Positions 51,435-62,686 of a DNA stretch of 64,000 nucleotides are shown in pieces. The notes under the pieces were generated by a model. That model worked only from the letters and a program-made list of their open reading frames with translations, was not told where the DNA came from and searched no databases. Made by a program: the position numbers and the translations under genes. This DNA is from Tritrichomonas musculus (lineage: Eukaryota > Parabasalia > Tritrichomonadida > Tritrichomonadidae), in NCBI GenBank assembly GCA_039105265.1, contig JAPFFF010000012.1, positions 3,782,001 through 3,846,000 of the forward strand, written 5' to 3'. Numbering within the stretch: the stretch's first letter is position 1; each line of letters begins with the position of its first letter.

Positions 51435-51783
51435 GGCCTTATTTTTTTTACATCACAAATACTATAAACGTCTTTTTAACGTCTTTTTTCGTAAAATAAC
51501 GATTTTTTGATTTGTAGTATTAATGAAACTTTTTGAATGCGAATAAATTTTTTTTTATTTTATGAAGAATCAAAAACAATATTATTTAATTTGAAAAACA
51601 TTTTACTATTTTATCTTTTTATTTTTAAATTATTTAAAACATTTTTAATATAAAAAAATAATTGTAGATCAAGATAAAAATAAAAAACTAATATCGAGAA
51701 AATAACGTATTTACAATTGTAATTACAATTTTAATTTTTAAACGGACAAGTTGTATACAATTGTAAATACAAAAACCAAGGCT
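51435..51783. mobile_element. 349-bp MITE, copy 2
   Basis: The same element as at 17439-17787, in the same orientation and of identical length, with TA on both sides. About 7 differences are visible between the two copies, so the two insertions are recent. It lies 63 bp past the stop of the coiled-coil gene. Confidence 0.8.
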
Positions 51784-52248
51784 TAAAAATAAAGTTATAT
51801 TTTTTTTCGGTAAATGAATTAAATCTCATTTTATTTCAACCTTTTATCATATATGAAATGATGAAACTTTACTTTTTTATTTGCATTGAGAATTAATAAC
51901 TGTTTTTGGCCCATTTTATTTCTTAGCACACATTTCATTCTTGATTTAAAAATGAAACAGCTTTTTAAAGGGCAAAAAAGGATAGATTTTGAAAAATGGG
52001 CAAAAAATTGATATAAACAAATTAACTATGAAATTGAATGGGCAAAAGATATGGCCAATTTGTATTTTTTCATTTTATTTGTTTTGCCCACAATGACATT
52101 AATTGTGATTTTTTTTTTGTAATTAACCTGAAGTTACATTTTAAAATATTAATTTCAAAAGGCTTTTGATGTCAAAGGTGTTATTTTTGACTTTTTAATT
52201 TTTTTTTTTTTGAAAAAATAATATGATGATTTTGTCTACTCATTTTTA
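51784..52248. other. Intergenic DNA
   Basis: I see no gene. The word gggcaaaa occurs three times (near 51970, 52000 and 52043) with its complement ttttgccca at 52081, which may be chance in this simple sequence. Confidence 0.4.
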
Positions 52249-54672
52249 TTAATTACGCCAATAATAATCAAGGAATGCATCCAAACTAACATTAAATTCT
52301 TCTTCTGGATTTCCTTCCATTGATAAAACTTGCTTACAAAAAGGAACATACTTCATTGTATTAGCACATGTAATGGCTGTTAAACAAGCTGTATCATAAA
52401 CATTAGGCAAATAATATCTAGGTGGAAGTATTCCATTAACATCACAATTTTCATCTTCTGAAGATATCCAAGCTCCATCAGAGTAAATATTAGTTATTTG
52501 ATTATATGAATCACTTATTGGCTTTTTCAAAAATGAAAATTTCATTTTCAAGTTTATATTGCTATCACCATCCAATGACTCAAATGCTATACCAGGAACA
52601 TCATGGAAATAGGAAGCTCCTTTAAAAGCAGTTCCTGAAATCGAATGTCCCACTGTATACAAAGATTCCTGTGAGAAATTGAACTGAGAATAAAGATTTG
52701 AGATTTCATTCATTTCTTCCAATGAATTCAAATTGTAATGAAACACTTGTCTATTCATCCATTCAATTCCGAGAAAAGCATCTCTGTTGATACCTCTCAT
52801 AATTGAGTATAGAATGAGCAAGTTGTCAACCACTGTTGGAACTATTTTGGCCCTTCCATATGTTTCAATTAAAATTCCAACTCCCCAACTATCTTCAAAT
52901 GAACCGCCAACTATATAGTGAGTTCCAGCCATTAGTTCTCCCTCACCAGTGATAAATGAAGGCTGAAAAACCATATCAGAATCAATGTTAATTTGATATC
53001 TTTCAAAACCTTTGATATCTTCATACTTATCTGAGTGTCTGCTTGGCCAGTAATACTGAGTGAACGAATCCCATTCAGATTCGCAATTTTGTGTTCCATT
53101 TATTTCAACACATTTTTCATAAATATTCAAGAGATTTTTGCCATTTTCAGGTAAATTTCCAAATGTTTGATTCTCAAAGTAATCATTATTTATTATTTCA
53201 TTCTGTTTGTTCTCCAACATGATGATATCATCATCATATTTGAAAAAATCTAATGTGTGATTCAAGATCTTGTCAGATGTGATTACAAGAATTGGATGAC
53301 GAGTCATCTTTTTGCAATAAATCCTAATGTTATCTTCTTCATAATTTTTACCAAAAATGTATTTCATTGTGGAATTAAAAAGACCTCTTAATGATGGCTT
53401 GATGTAACAATTCCCATTTTTATTTACACCATATAATCTCGGTAATGTTGCTAACATTGCAAGATCTTCGATTTTCAGACTTCCATCTCTTTTTGCTTGT
53501 GCCATACAAAAGCCTTCAGGCAAATATTTTTTCATATCGCCAAATTTATACCATGTTTGATTATTGTCCTCGAAATTAGCACTTTTAATCTGAGGAAATT
53601 CAAATTTATGTATGATAATTAATGCTGCAAAATAAAGAATCAAACCTGCAATGAACAATATTAAAACTATAAAATAAGCCACCTTTGCTGTTTTTCTTTT
53701 TAATGAATACATCACTCTTTTTGAATTAATAATTAAATCAACCAAATTGTAAGCTGCAGCTTTATAAAGACAAGCAATTTTTATTGCTATCAAAATAAGC
53801 ATTTTTTTAAGTGAAATTAAACCAGTAAAGTAAGAATACAAAGGAGTATATAATTGCATGATAAATAAAATTATAGTGATAATTGTTCTGTATAACATTT
53901 GATTTTGACAAACAACTCTATTGTTGTAAGATGTATCAAACATTCCATTAAAAGATGAAACAAAAACAAGGTTTTTCCAAAATTCTAATAAAGAATACTT
54001 TTTATGATCACATTCTTCTTCTTCCTCTTCTATGATTTCTTCTTCTTCCAAATGAAAATAACTTATTGATGATGCTTCAGATTCTGATAATTCAGGTTCA
54101 ACATCAATAGATATATTGCATTTACAAACTGAATTAAAAAGTTGAATGAATAAACCTAGCAGAAAACCAATTATTAAAAAAAAAATTTCTAAAGGAACAG
54201 CAATAATCAATATGCTAATTCTTTTGACATATATAAAAAATAAAGTTAAAGCACCGATGACCAATGGAAAACCAATTAATACATGAAGTGAATATTCTTT
54301 TTCTGGATGCTCCATTTTTAACATTTTATTTCTTAAACAGATTCCTTTTTTGAATATAATAACAATAAAATCGAAAAAACATTGAACAACGTAAAAACAT
54401 ATTAATGATAAATTAAAGATAATTCCAAAATCTGAAAAATTTGAAATAATTGAAAAAACAATATCGACTGGTTTTTTCGCAAATAAAGTTAAATACTCGT
54501 TGACAAATAAATAGAAAGCTAATAAAGCAATTGCTGCAAATGCATAATAATAAAAATATGCTAAACATATAAAAAAAATAAAGAGTCCTATTAAAACTAA
54601 ACCATAGAGCACCAAAAATATCTTGGTACAACAACTTTTGCTTTCTTCTTTTTTTTGGCAAGGACTCCACAT
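52249..54672 (-). CDS. Multi-pass membrane protein with lipase-like C-terminal domain, 807 aa
   Basis: Residues 1-240 have about six hydrophobic segments; an acidic loop (EEEEIIEEEEEECD) lies near 215-230; two or three more segments lie between 265 and 370. The rest, about 430 residues, is soluble, has several N-glycosylation sites (NQTW, NHTL, NGTQ) and several cysteines, so it probably faces outside or a lumen. Near residue 675 the motif VGHSISGTAFKGA matches the GxSxG nucleophile elbow of class 3 lipases, with PGIAFES following as the next strand. I see DFYYW/DD residues that could supply the acid but cannot place the His. It may cleave membrane lipids. The start is supported by a CCTTT motif just upstream. 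Confidence 0.65.
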   Translation of the reverse strand: MWSPCQKKEESKSCCTKIFLVLYGLVLIGLFIFFICLAYFYYYAFAAIALLAFYLFVNEYLTLFAKKPVDIVFSIISNFSDFGIIFNLSLICFYVVQCFFDFIVIIFKKGICLRNKMLKMEHPEKEYSLHVLIGFPLVIGALTLFFIYVKRISILIIAVPLEIFFLIIGFLLGLFIQLFNSVCKCNISIDVEPELSESEASSISYFHLEEEEIIEEEEEECDHKKYSLLEFWKNLVFVSSFNGMFDTSYNNRVVCQNQMLYRTIITIILFIMQLYTPLYSYFTGLISLKKMLILIAIKIACLYKAAAYNLVDLIINSKRVMYSLKRKTAKVAYFIVLILFIAGLILYFAALIIIHKFEFPQIKSANFEDNNQTWYKFGDMKKYLPEGFCMAQAKRDGSLKIEDLAMLATLPRLYGVNKNGNCYIKPSLRGLFNSTMKYIFGKNYEEDNIRIYCKKMTRHPILVITSDKILNHTLDFFKYDDDIIMLENKQNEIINNDYFENQTFGNLPENGKNLLNIYEKCVEINGTQNCESEWDSFTQYYWPSRHSDKYEDIKGFERYQINIDSDMVFQPSFITGEGELMAGTHYIVGGSFEDSWGVGILIETYGRAKIVPTVVDNLLILYSIMRGINRDAFLGIEWMNRQVFHYNLNSLEEMNEISNLYSQFNFSQESLYTVGHSISGTAFKGASYFHDVPGIAFESLDGDSNINLKMKFSFLKKPISDSYNQITNIYSDGAWISSEDENCDVNGILPPRYYLPNVYDTACLTAITCANTMKYVPFCKQVLSMEGNPEEEFNVSLDAFLDYYWRN

Positions 54673-54674
54673 TC

Positions 54675-54679
54675 AAAGG
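54675..54679 (-). promoter_or_regulatory. CCTTT (M5-type) core promoter motif
   Basis: On the minus strand CCTTT ends 2 nt before the ATG of the lipase-like gene. Trichomonads use a CCTTT motif at the start site of many genes that lack the initiator. Confidence 0.45.
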
Positions 54680-55238
54680 GTATAATATGGGAATAGAATT
54701 CTAAAAAATGCAACGTTTATAATTTAAAATTGAATATTCACAAAAGTACTTTTGTAAGAAAATTTGTTAGAAAAATAACGATTTCCATTCAAAAAAAAAT
54801 CTCATTGTAATAAGAAAAAAAAAAGATGATTTATCTTTATTATATATATCATTAATTGAAACAAATCATATATTTTTATATTCTTTAGCTTTATGTCAAA
54901 TGAGTAAAAATTTTGCATTACAAACCACAATGATTTAAATCATTATATTGGAATTTAAAAAATTGTAAGGTTAAAAATGTGTGATATCTATAAAAATTGT
55001 TAAAGAATAAATAAAATCATATCTGAATATCAAAATTTGTGCTTAGTATTTGAAAGATTAAATGACATAATTTATATCCTAGTAATTAATTTTTAAAGGG
55101 AAAACCTTATTTACTTATTTTGCCCATTTTTAGAGATACAACCTTCAGACTTTTTTTTTATTTATTTATTTTACTATTCTGCCCATTAATAAAAAAGAAC
55201 TTTATAGAAAATAATATTTCATATCACATTTCAGTATT
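54680..55238. other. AT-rich intergenic DNA
   Basis: No gene is visible between the start of the lipase-like gene and the end of the actin-like gene. Confidence 0.5.
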
Positions 55239-56301
55239 TTATAAAACACATTTTTGGTTTACAATTGAACATCCTGACTCTTTATATTCATCACTGGTAA
55301 TTACCATTTTTTTGAATGAATCACTTGCTGCCAAAATTGATCCCCCACTCCAAGCTCCATATTTTCTCTCAGGAGGAGCAATGATTTTTACATTCTCATT
55401 TACTAATTTTGATATTTCTTTATAAATTCTTTTATCAAGTCCATTCAACATTGAATTTCCTCCTGATAAAATGATATTTGAATAAAGTTCGTTATGAATA
55501 TTTGAATCACATTTCATAATAGAATCAACCAGGGCTTTATCAATTCCATCAAAGTCATATCCGTATAAAGATGGTCTAAACAACATTTCAGGGCAATGAA
55601 ATCGTTCATCATATAAAATTTTCATATCATCATAATTTTTTGATTTTTTTTGTGTTTCGTTTTCGTAATCAAGCGCAACATAGCAATTTTCCTCTTTGAA
55701 TTCATTTATGATATCCTTTTCTCTTTCACTATTGTCATTAAAACCGTTTTCTTTTAATTTTTTTTGGAGCCATAATGTCAAATCACGTCCACCGAGATTT
55801 ATTCGATTTATTCCCTGACTGATTGAGTATCCTTCAAATATTGGGACGATTTGTGTTACGTTAAAACCAGAGTCAAGAACAATTCCTGTTGTTCGTCCTG
55901 ATGAGTAAAGCGAAAGAACCGGCTGGTTGCAAGTGAAAAATGATGGAACATTGAATGTTTCAAACATCAATTGAGTTAGTTTTTCGCGATTGGTTTTAGG
56001 ATTCATTGATGCTTCTGTAATTAAAACTGAATGTTCAGAAGGATCAACATTAAGTACGGCATTATATGTATAATTTAATAAATTTTCATATTCGTTCCAG
56101 TTTTTTACTATTCCTCGCTCAATTGGATATATAATCACCAAATTCTTTCTCTTTTTCATGAATTTTGATATCAATTGTTAAATATTTTTTATAGCCAACA
56201 ATTGAACGGAAAACAGAATGCGGCATTTTCTCTCCTGAAAAGCCGGCTTTAATAGTTCCAGAACCATTATCAATTACAATAGTTTGCTTGTTTTCAAGCA
56301 T
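55239..56301 (-). pseudogene. Actin-like gene with a deletion and frameshift
   Basis: The first frame (start ATG 56299-56301) encodes the actin N-terminus: IVIDNGSGTIKAGFSGEK and VFRSIVGYKK, ending at 56119. A second frame picks up at YPIERGIVKNWNEYENLL and runs to 55239, with TEASMNPKTNREKLTQLMFE, LDSGFNVTQIVPIFEGY, ILSGGNSML and the end ESGCSIVNQKCVL. Between them the actin segment that should hold GDEAQSKRG and the next strand is missing (about 14 residues plus a frame change, near 56120-56145). The nucleotide-binding motifs are present. The rest is diverged from conventional actin (no WISK-type end), so it was an actin-related or fast-evolving copy. It is probably a pseudogene. A TCATTCT initiator lies 9 nt before the ATG. 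Confidence 0.75.
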
Positions 56302-57479
56302 TCAGAATGACTGGGGCAGGAATAACAACCATAAAGTACTCCCAAAAAAGAATTTACCTCTTAGAAAAAGTTTAACTTTTTGAAAACATTTCAATGAAAA
56401 CTCGTTACTTTTTGGATTATGGTTTTGTTGAAACAACTTTATTTTCAAATGAAATGATTTTAAATTTATATTAATGGAAAACTATTATTGAAAACTCGAT
56501 ATCAAAGTTATTAAGGTATTGTGTTGTTTTGAATTAAAAACGATCAAAAATCAACTCAATTTTCTTTCTCAGAAACATTAATCATTTCATTTGAAATTCA
56601 GAAAATAATATTACTATAATTTTATAATTAATGGCTCTGAAGAACCTGACATCTATAGATGAACTGAATATATTAAATTGTTGTAATGTTTCTGAATACA
56701 ATTTAAAAAGAACATAACTTTTTTAATTGTCGTAATTAGGAATTGAGTCTAAAACTGTTTTTCTCTTAAAAATTGAAAAGAAAATAAAGGTCAGCTTTTC
56801 ATTTTCTGTGTAATAGTGGGTAGTATTACGATCTCTAATATATGAAATAAATTAAAATTAATTTACACAAATATATCAGATTGATAATTCTATTTAGGAA
56901 ATCATCCAAACGAAATTTTTTTTTTAGAAATTACTCTCAAAAACTGAAAACACTCAATTTTTCTGATCTTTAATCTCTCTAAAAAAGATTAAAATTTACG
57001 GTTTTATTTATTTTGATAAAATTTTATATGTTTTTTTTTTTTTTTTTTTTTTTTTTTGAGTGTTTACCAAAAAAACCATATTTAACTGATTTCAACTCTT
57101 TTTTGAATGGAAACCCGACAAGAAATTCAAAAATGTTTGATGATAAATTGTTAATAGAAAACATGACGATTCTGAAGGTATTATCTTTTTTATGAGAAAA
57201 AGTGAGAAAAAAATCATTTTTTTTAAATCGCAAATATCTTTGAATATTTTTATTTAATCTATGTAATTTTTTATATTAAAATAAATTTTTATATTTTAAA
57301 TAAATAATCCTTTTAATTCTAGTAAATTACTAAAATTGATTAAGATATTTTCGGTTTATTTATTTTCCACTTTGTATTAAATTCTTTTTGCGTATAGAAA
57401 AACATGACATAGAAAAAAAATTGAATGCATATTTGTTTACCTTCATTTCATTATTAAGATTGTAATATTAGATCAAACA
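56302..57479. other. AT-rich intergenic DNA with a T-run
   Basis: There is no supportable gene in 1.2 kb. A run of about 27 T residues lies at 57031-57057. TCATTTCATTA at 57443-57453 fits the initiator consensus and probably serves the next gene. Confidence 0.5.
57443..57453 (+). promoter_or_regulatory. Initiator-like motif upstream of the 133-aa gene
   Basis: TCATTTCATTA closely follows the trichomonad initiator and lies 26 nt before the ATG at 57480. Confidence 0.5.
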
Positions 57480-57881
57480 ATGGGAAGAAGAGGAAATCAT
57501 TACAACAGAATTACAAGCATAATTGTCGAATTTAACGGCGAGACCAAAATATATCAATTGGATGAAAGTGAATCTCTGATTGAAAGGAAAAACAAAATGA
57601 TCAAAAAGAAAATAGATGAAAACAAAAATCAAAAGAAGAAGAAATCAACAAAGAAAAAAATTGATGCTGAAATACCAAAAGATGATGCTCCAAATGAATT
57701 AGAAGAAGGAAAATCAGATGAAAATATTTCTTTTGATGATTGCTTCAACAACGATCTCTATTTTGCAGACGAATGCAATTATCAATATGAAGAAGATGAT
57801 TGCTTTACATTTACAAATTCATCAAATATTTCAGATAACATAGATGATGAAAATGCGGATTTCATATCAATTTTTTATTAA
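57480..57881 (+). CDS. Small charged protein, 133 aa, unknown
   Basis: The protein starts MGRRGNHYNRITSIIVEF and has a short N-terminal part that could be a beta hairpin (IIVEFNGETKIYQLDE), then a lysine-rich middle (MIKKKIDENKNQKKKKSTKKK) that looks like a nuclear targeting signal, and then an acidic, aromatic-rich C-terminus (NDLYFADECNYQYEEDD). A basic centre followed by an acidic tail suggests a small nuclear protein. I do not recognise the family. The initiator motif upstream and the clean open frame support a real gene. Confidence 0.55.
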   Translation: MGRRGNHYNRITSIIVEFNGETKIYQLDESESLIERKNKMIKKKIDENKNQKKKKSTKKKIDAEIPKDDAPNELEEGKSDENISFDDCFNNDLYFADECNYQYEEDDCFTFTNSSNISDNIDDENADFISIFY

Positions 57882-58689
57882 ATGACATTTATTAGTTAAT
57901 ATAGAATTTAAAAAAATAAGTAAACAAAAAAGAAAAATAATATATAATACATTTTTTAATTTTACATATTAATATGTCAACATAGATAACCCTTCGGCAG
58001 TTTTGTAAACTACGGCGACATCACCTATTTTTAAATAGTTTATACTGAATTTTGGAATTACGACTCATGGAGTTGAAATTATCGCATATAAAAAATGGTA
58101 ACTTTTTCAAATCATAAATGGTCATGCCAAAACTTTTTGTATAAAAATTAGATTTTGAAGAGTCTAATCGACCAAATTTTATTCTCTATTTAAGGAAGTG
58201 GTAGGACCAAATATAATCTCATTTTTGTAGGTAAAATATCTCATTAAATATTTATTAACACAAAACTTTATCAATTAAATTGCATTAACATTTAAATATA
58301 TAATACTATTTTACCAATAATTTCAAAAATTATTTCAGAAGACAATTTGCTTTCATTTATACCTTCTAATGGTAACCTGAAAAAATGGACCCGACCCGTT
58401 TTTTTCGGGTAGGGTAATTACCCACCATTCAAGTGAAGTGTTTAAGTATTACCCGATTATTTTTCTTTAATTATTCATTTAATTCATAATAATAAATAAT
58501 AAATATTAATTTTTTTCATTAATAATTTTGATTTCTTGATTCATTTTCAATAGATAAATATTTTATAGAGACGGTCTGTAGTGATGTGACCACAGACGGT
58601 CTTTGAAAAAGTTAAATAAAATTTTTTAAAATTTTTATATAAAATAAGACCAATTAAAACTTTTTAAATGAAATTACTTTTTCAAATAA
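57882..58689. other. Intergenic DNA with a GC-rich hairpin
   Basis: No gene is visible. The only structures are the hairpin at 58389-58423 and a short near-palindrome around agacggtctg at 58569-58605. Confidence 0.5.
58389..58423. repeat. Hairpin and GGGTAATTACCC palindrome
   Basis: ACCCGACCCG (58389-58398) can pair with CGGGTAGGGT (58406-58415) across a T-rich loop, with one mismatch. It overlaps the perfect palindrome GGGTAATTACCC at 58412-58423. It might be the terminal structure of a DNA transposon. Confidence 0.6.
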
Positions 58690-61600
58690 ATATTCAAAGA
58701 TGACAATAGGTTCAAATCGTGGCTCAGATTAACTACTTTCATGATTCAGAATAATCAGAAAAACGCAAGCTACTAGTTCAAAAGCATTCATGCTTTCTTA
58801 TTGGCTCTTATGCAAAGATAACAATACCTTCAAACCGCGGCTCAGATTAACTACTTTCATGATTCAGAATAATCAGAAAAACGCAAGCTACTAGTTCAAA
58901 AGCATTCATGCTTTCTTATTGCTCTTATGCAAAGATAACAATACCTTCAAACCGCGGCTCAGATTAACTACTTTCATGATTCAGAATAATCAGAAAAACG
59001 CAAGCTACTAGTTCAAAAGCATTCATGCTTTCTTATTGGCTCTTATGCAAAGATAACAATACCTTCAAACCGCGGCTCAGATTAACTACTTTCATGATTC
59101 AGAATAATCAGAAAAACGCAAGCTACTAGTTCAAAAGCATTCATGCTTTCTTATTGGCTCTTATGCAAAGATAACAATACCTTCAAACCGCGGCTCAGAT
59201 TAACTACTTTCATGATTCAGAATAATCAGAAAAACGCAAGCTACTAGTTCAAAAGCATTCATGCTTTCTTATTGGCTCTTATGCAAAGATAACAATACCT
59301 TCAAACCGCGGCTCAGATTAACTACTTTCATGATTCAGAATAATCAGAAAAACGCAAGCTACTAGTTCAAAAGCATTCATGCTTTCTTATTGGCTCTTAT
59401 GCAAAGATAACAATACCTTCAAACCGCGGCTCAGATTAACTACTTTCATGATTCAGAATAATCAGAAAAACGCAAGCTACTAGTTCAAAAGCATTCATGC
59501 TTTCTTATTGGCTCTTATGCAAAGATAACAATACCTTCAAACCGCGGCTCAGATTAACTACTTTCATGATTCAGAATAATCAGAAAAACGCAAGCTACTA
59601 GTTCAAAAGCATTCATGCTTTCTTATTGCTCTTATGCAAAGATAACAATACCTTCAAACCGCGGCTCAGATTAACTACTTTCATGATTCAGAATAATCAG
59701 AAAAACGCAAGCTACTAGTTCAAAAGCATTCATGCTTTCTTATTGCTCTTATGCAAAGATAACAATACCTTCAAACCGCGGCTCAGATTAACTACTTTCA
59801 TGATTCAGAATAATCAGAAAAACGCAAGCTACTAGTTCAAAAGCATTCATGCTTTCTTATTGCTCTTATGCAAAGATAACAATACCTTCAAACCGCGGCT
59901 CAGATTAACTACTTTCATGATTCAGAATAATCAGAAAAACGCAAGCTACTAGTTCAAAAGCATTCATGCTTTCTTATTGGCTCTTATGCAAAGATAACAA
60001 TACCTTCAAACCGCGGCTCAGATTAACTACTTTCATGATTCAGAATAATCAGAAAAACGCAAGCTACTAGTTCAAAAGCATTCATGCTTTCTTATTGCTC
60101 TTATGCAAAGATAACAATACCTTCAAACCGCGGCTCAGATTAACTACTTTCATGATTCAGAATAATCAGAAAAACGCAAGCTACTAGTTCAAAAGCATTC
60201 ATGCTTTCTTATTGGCTCTTATGCAAAGATAACAATACCTTCAAACCGCGGCTCAGATTAACTACTTTCATGATTCAGAATAATCAGAAAAACGCAAGCT
60301 ACTAGTTCAAAAGCATTCATGCTTTCTTATTGGCTCTTATGCAAAGATAACAATACCTTCAAACCGCGGCTCAGATTAACTACTTTCATGATTCAGAATA
60401 ATCAGAAAAACGCAAGCTACTAGTTCAAAAGCATTCATGCTTTCTTATTGGCTCTTATGCAAAGATAACAATACCTTCAAACCGCGGCTCAGATTAACTA
60501 CTTTCATGATTCAGAATAATCAGAAAAACGCAAGCTACTAGTTCAAAAGCATTCATGCTTTCTTATTGGCTCTTATGCAAAGATAACAATACCTTCAAAC
60601 CGCGGCTCAGATTAACTACTTTCATGATTCAGAATAATCAGAAAAACGCAAGCTACTAGTTCAAAAGCATTCATGCTTTCTTATTGCTCTTATGCAAAGA
60701 TAACAATACCTTCAAACCGCGGCTCAGATTAACTACTTTCATGATTCAGAATAATCAGAAAAACGCAAGCTACTAGTTCAAAAGCATTCATGCTTTCTTA
60801 TTGCTCTTATGCAAAGATAACAATACCTTCAAACCGCGGCTCAGATTAACTACTTTCATGATTCAGAATAATCAGAAAAACGCAAGCTACTAGTTCAAAA
60901 GCATTCATGCTTTCTTATTGCTCTTATGCAAAGATAACAATACCTTCAAACCGCGGCTCAGATTAACTACTTTCATGATTCAGAATAATCAGAAAAACGC
61001 AAGCTACTAGTTCAAAAGCATTCATGCTTTCTTATTGGCTCTTATGCAAAGATAACAATACCTTCAAACCGCGGCTCAGATTAACTACTTTCATGATTCA
61101 GAATAATCAGAAAAACGCAAGCTACTAGTTCAAAAGCATTCATGCTTTCTTATTGGCTCTTATGCAAAGATAACAATACCTTCAAACCGCGGCTCAGATT
61201 AACTACTTTCATGATTCAGAATAATCAGAAAAACGCAAGCTACTAGTTCAAAAGCATTCATGCTTTCTTATTGGCTCTTATGCAAAGATAACAATACCTT
61301 CAAACCGCGGCTCAGATTAACTACTTTCATGATTCAGAATAATCAGAAAAACGCAAGCTACTAGTTCAAAAGCATTCATGCTTTCTTATTGGCTCTTATG
61401 CAAAGATAACAATACCTTCAAACCGCGGCTCAGATTAACTACTTTCATGATTCAGAATAATCAGAAAAACGCAAGCTACTAGTTCAAAAGCATTCATGCT
61501 TTCTTATTGGCTCTTATGCAAAGATAACAATACCTTCAAACCGCGGCTCAGATTAACTACTTTCATGATTCAGAATAATCAGAAAAACGCAAGCTACTAG

Positions 61601-62590
61601 TTCAAAAGCATTCATGCTTTCTTATTGGCTCTTATGCAAAGATAACAATACCTTCAAACCGCGGCTCAGATTAACTACTTTCATGATTCAGAATAATCAG
61701 AAAAACGCAAGCTACTAGTTCAAAAGCATTCATGCTTTCTTATTGGCTCTTATGCAAAGATAACAATACCTTCAAACCGCGGCTCAGATTAACTACTTTC
61801 ATGATTCAGAATAATCAGAAAAACGCAAGCTACTAGTTCAAAAGCATTCATGCTTTCTTATTGCTCTTATGCAAAGATAACAATACCTTCAAACCGCGGC
61901 TCAGATTAACTACTTTCATGATTCAGAATAATCAGAAAAACGCAAGCTACTAGTTCAAAAGCATTCATGCTTTCTTATTGCTCTTATGCAAAGATAACAA
62001 TACCTTCAAACCGCGGCTCAGATTAACTACTTTCATGATTCAGAATAATCAGAAAAACGCAAGCTACTAGTTCAAAAGCATTCATGCTTTCTTATTGGCT
62101 CTTATGCAAAGATAACAATACCTTCAAACCGCGGCTCAGATTAACTACTTTCATGATTCAGAATAATCAGAAAAACGCAAGCTACTAGTTCAAAAGCATT
62201 CATGCTTTCTTATTGGCTCTTATGCAAAGATAACAATACCTTCAAACCGCGGCTCAGATTAACTACTTTCATGATTCAGAATAATCAGAAAAACGCAAGC
62301 TACTAGTTCAAAAGCATTCATGCTTTCTTATTGCTCTTATGCAAAGATAACAATACCTTCAAACCGCGGCTCAGATTAACTACTTTCATGATTCAGAATA
62401 ATCAGAAAAACGCAAGCTACTAGTTCAAAAGCATTCATGCTTTCTTATTGCTCTTATGCAAAGATAACAATACCTTCAAACCGCGGCTCAGATTAACTAC
62501 TTTCATGATTCAGAATAATCAGAAAAACGCAAGCTACTAGTTCAAAAGCATTCATGCTTTCTTATTGCTTTTATGCAAAGATGACAATAC
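58690..62590. repeat. Satellite of about 33 units of 117/118 bp
   Basis: The landmark ccgcggctcagattaac recurs every 117 or 118 bp from 58835 to 62481, with a diverged first unit (tcgtggctcag at 58717) and a diverged last one. Internal units are almost identical; the only regular difference is attggctc (118) versus attgctc (117), which comes in runs. Each unit holds a 7-bp inverted repeat, AAAGCATtcATGCTTT. I see no open frame across units. It is not 5S rRNA or a tRNA by sequence. Confidence 0.95.
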
Positions 62591-62686
62591 TTTAATAATT
62601 TTATTTAATCACTTAACCCTTTTTTTTACGAATCGTTACAATTCAGAACGTTTATTTATTTTAATATTTTTAAACGAACCTTAAAT

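Noticed and set aside
58690-62590. CRISPR array
   Set aside because: The whole unit repeats without variable spacers and no cas-like gene is present; it is a satellite in a eukaryotic context.
58690-62590. Tandem 5S rRNA genes
   Set aside because: The unit length fits, but conserved 5S sequences and pairing are absent.
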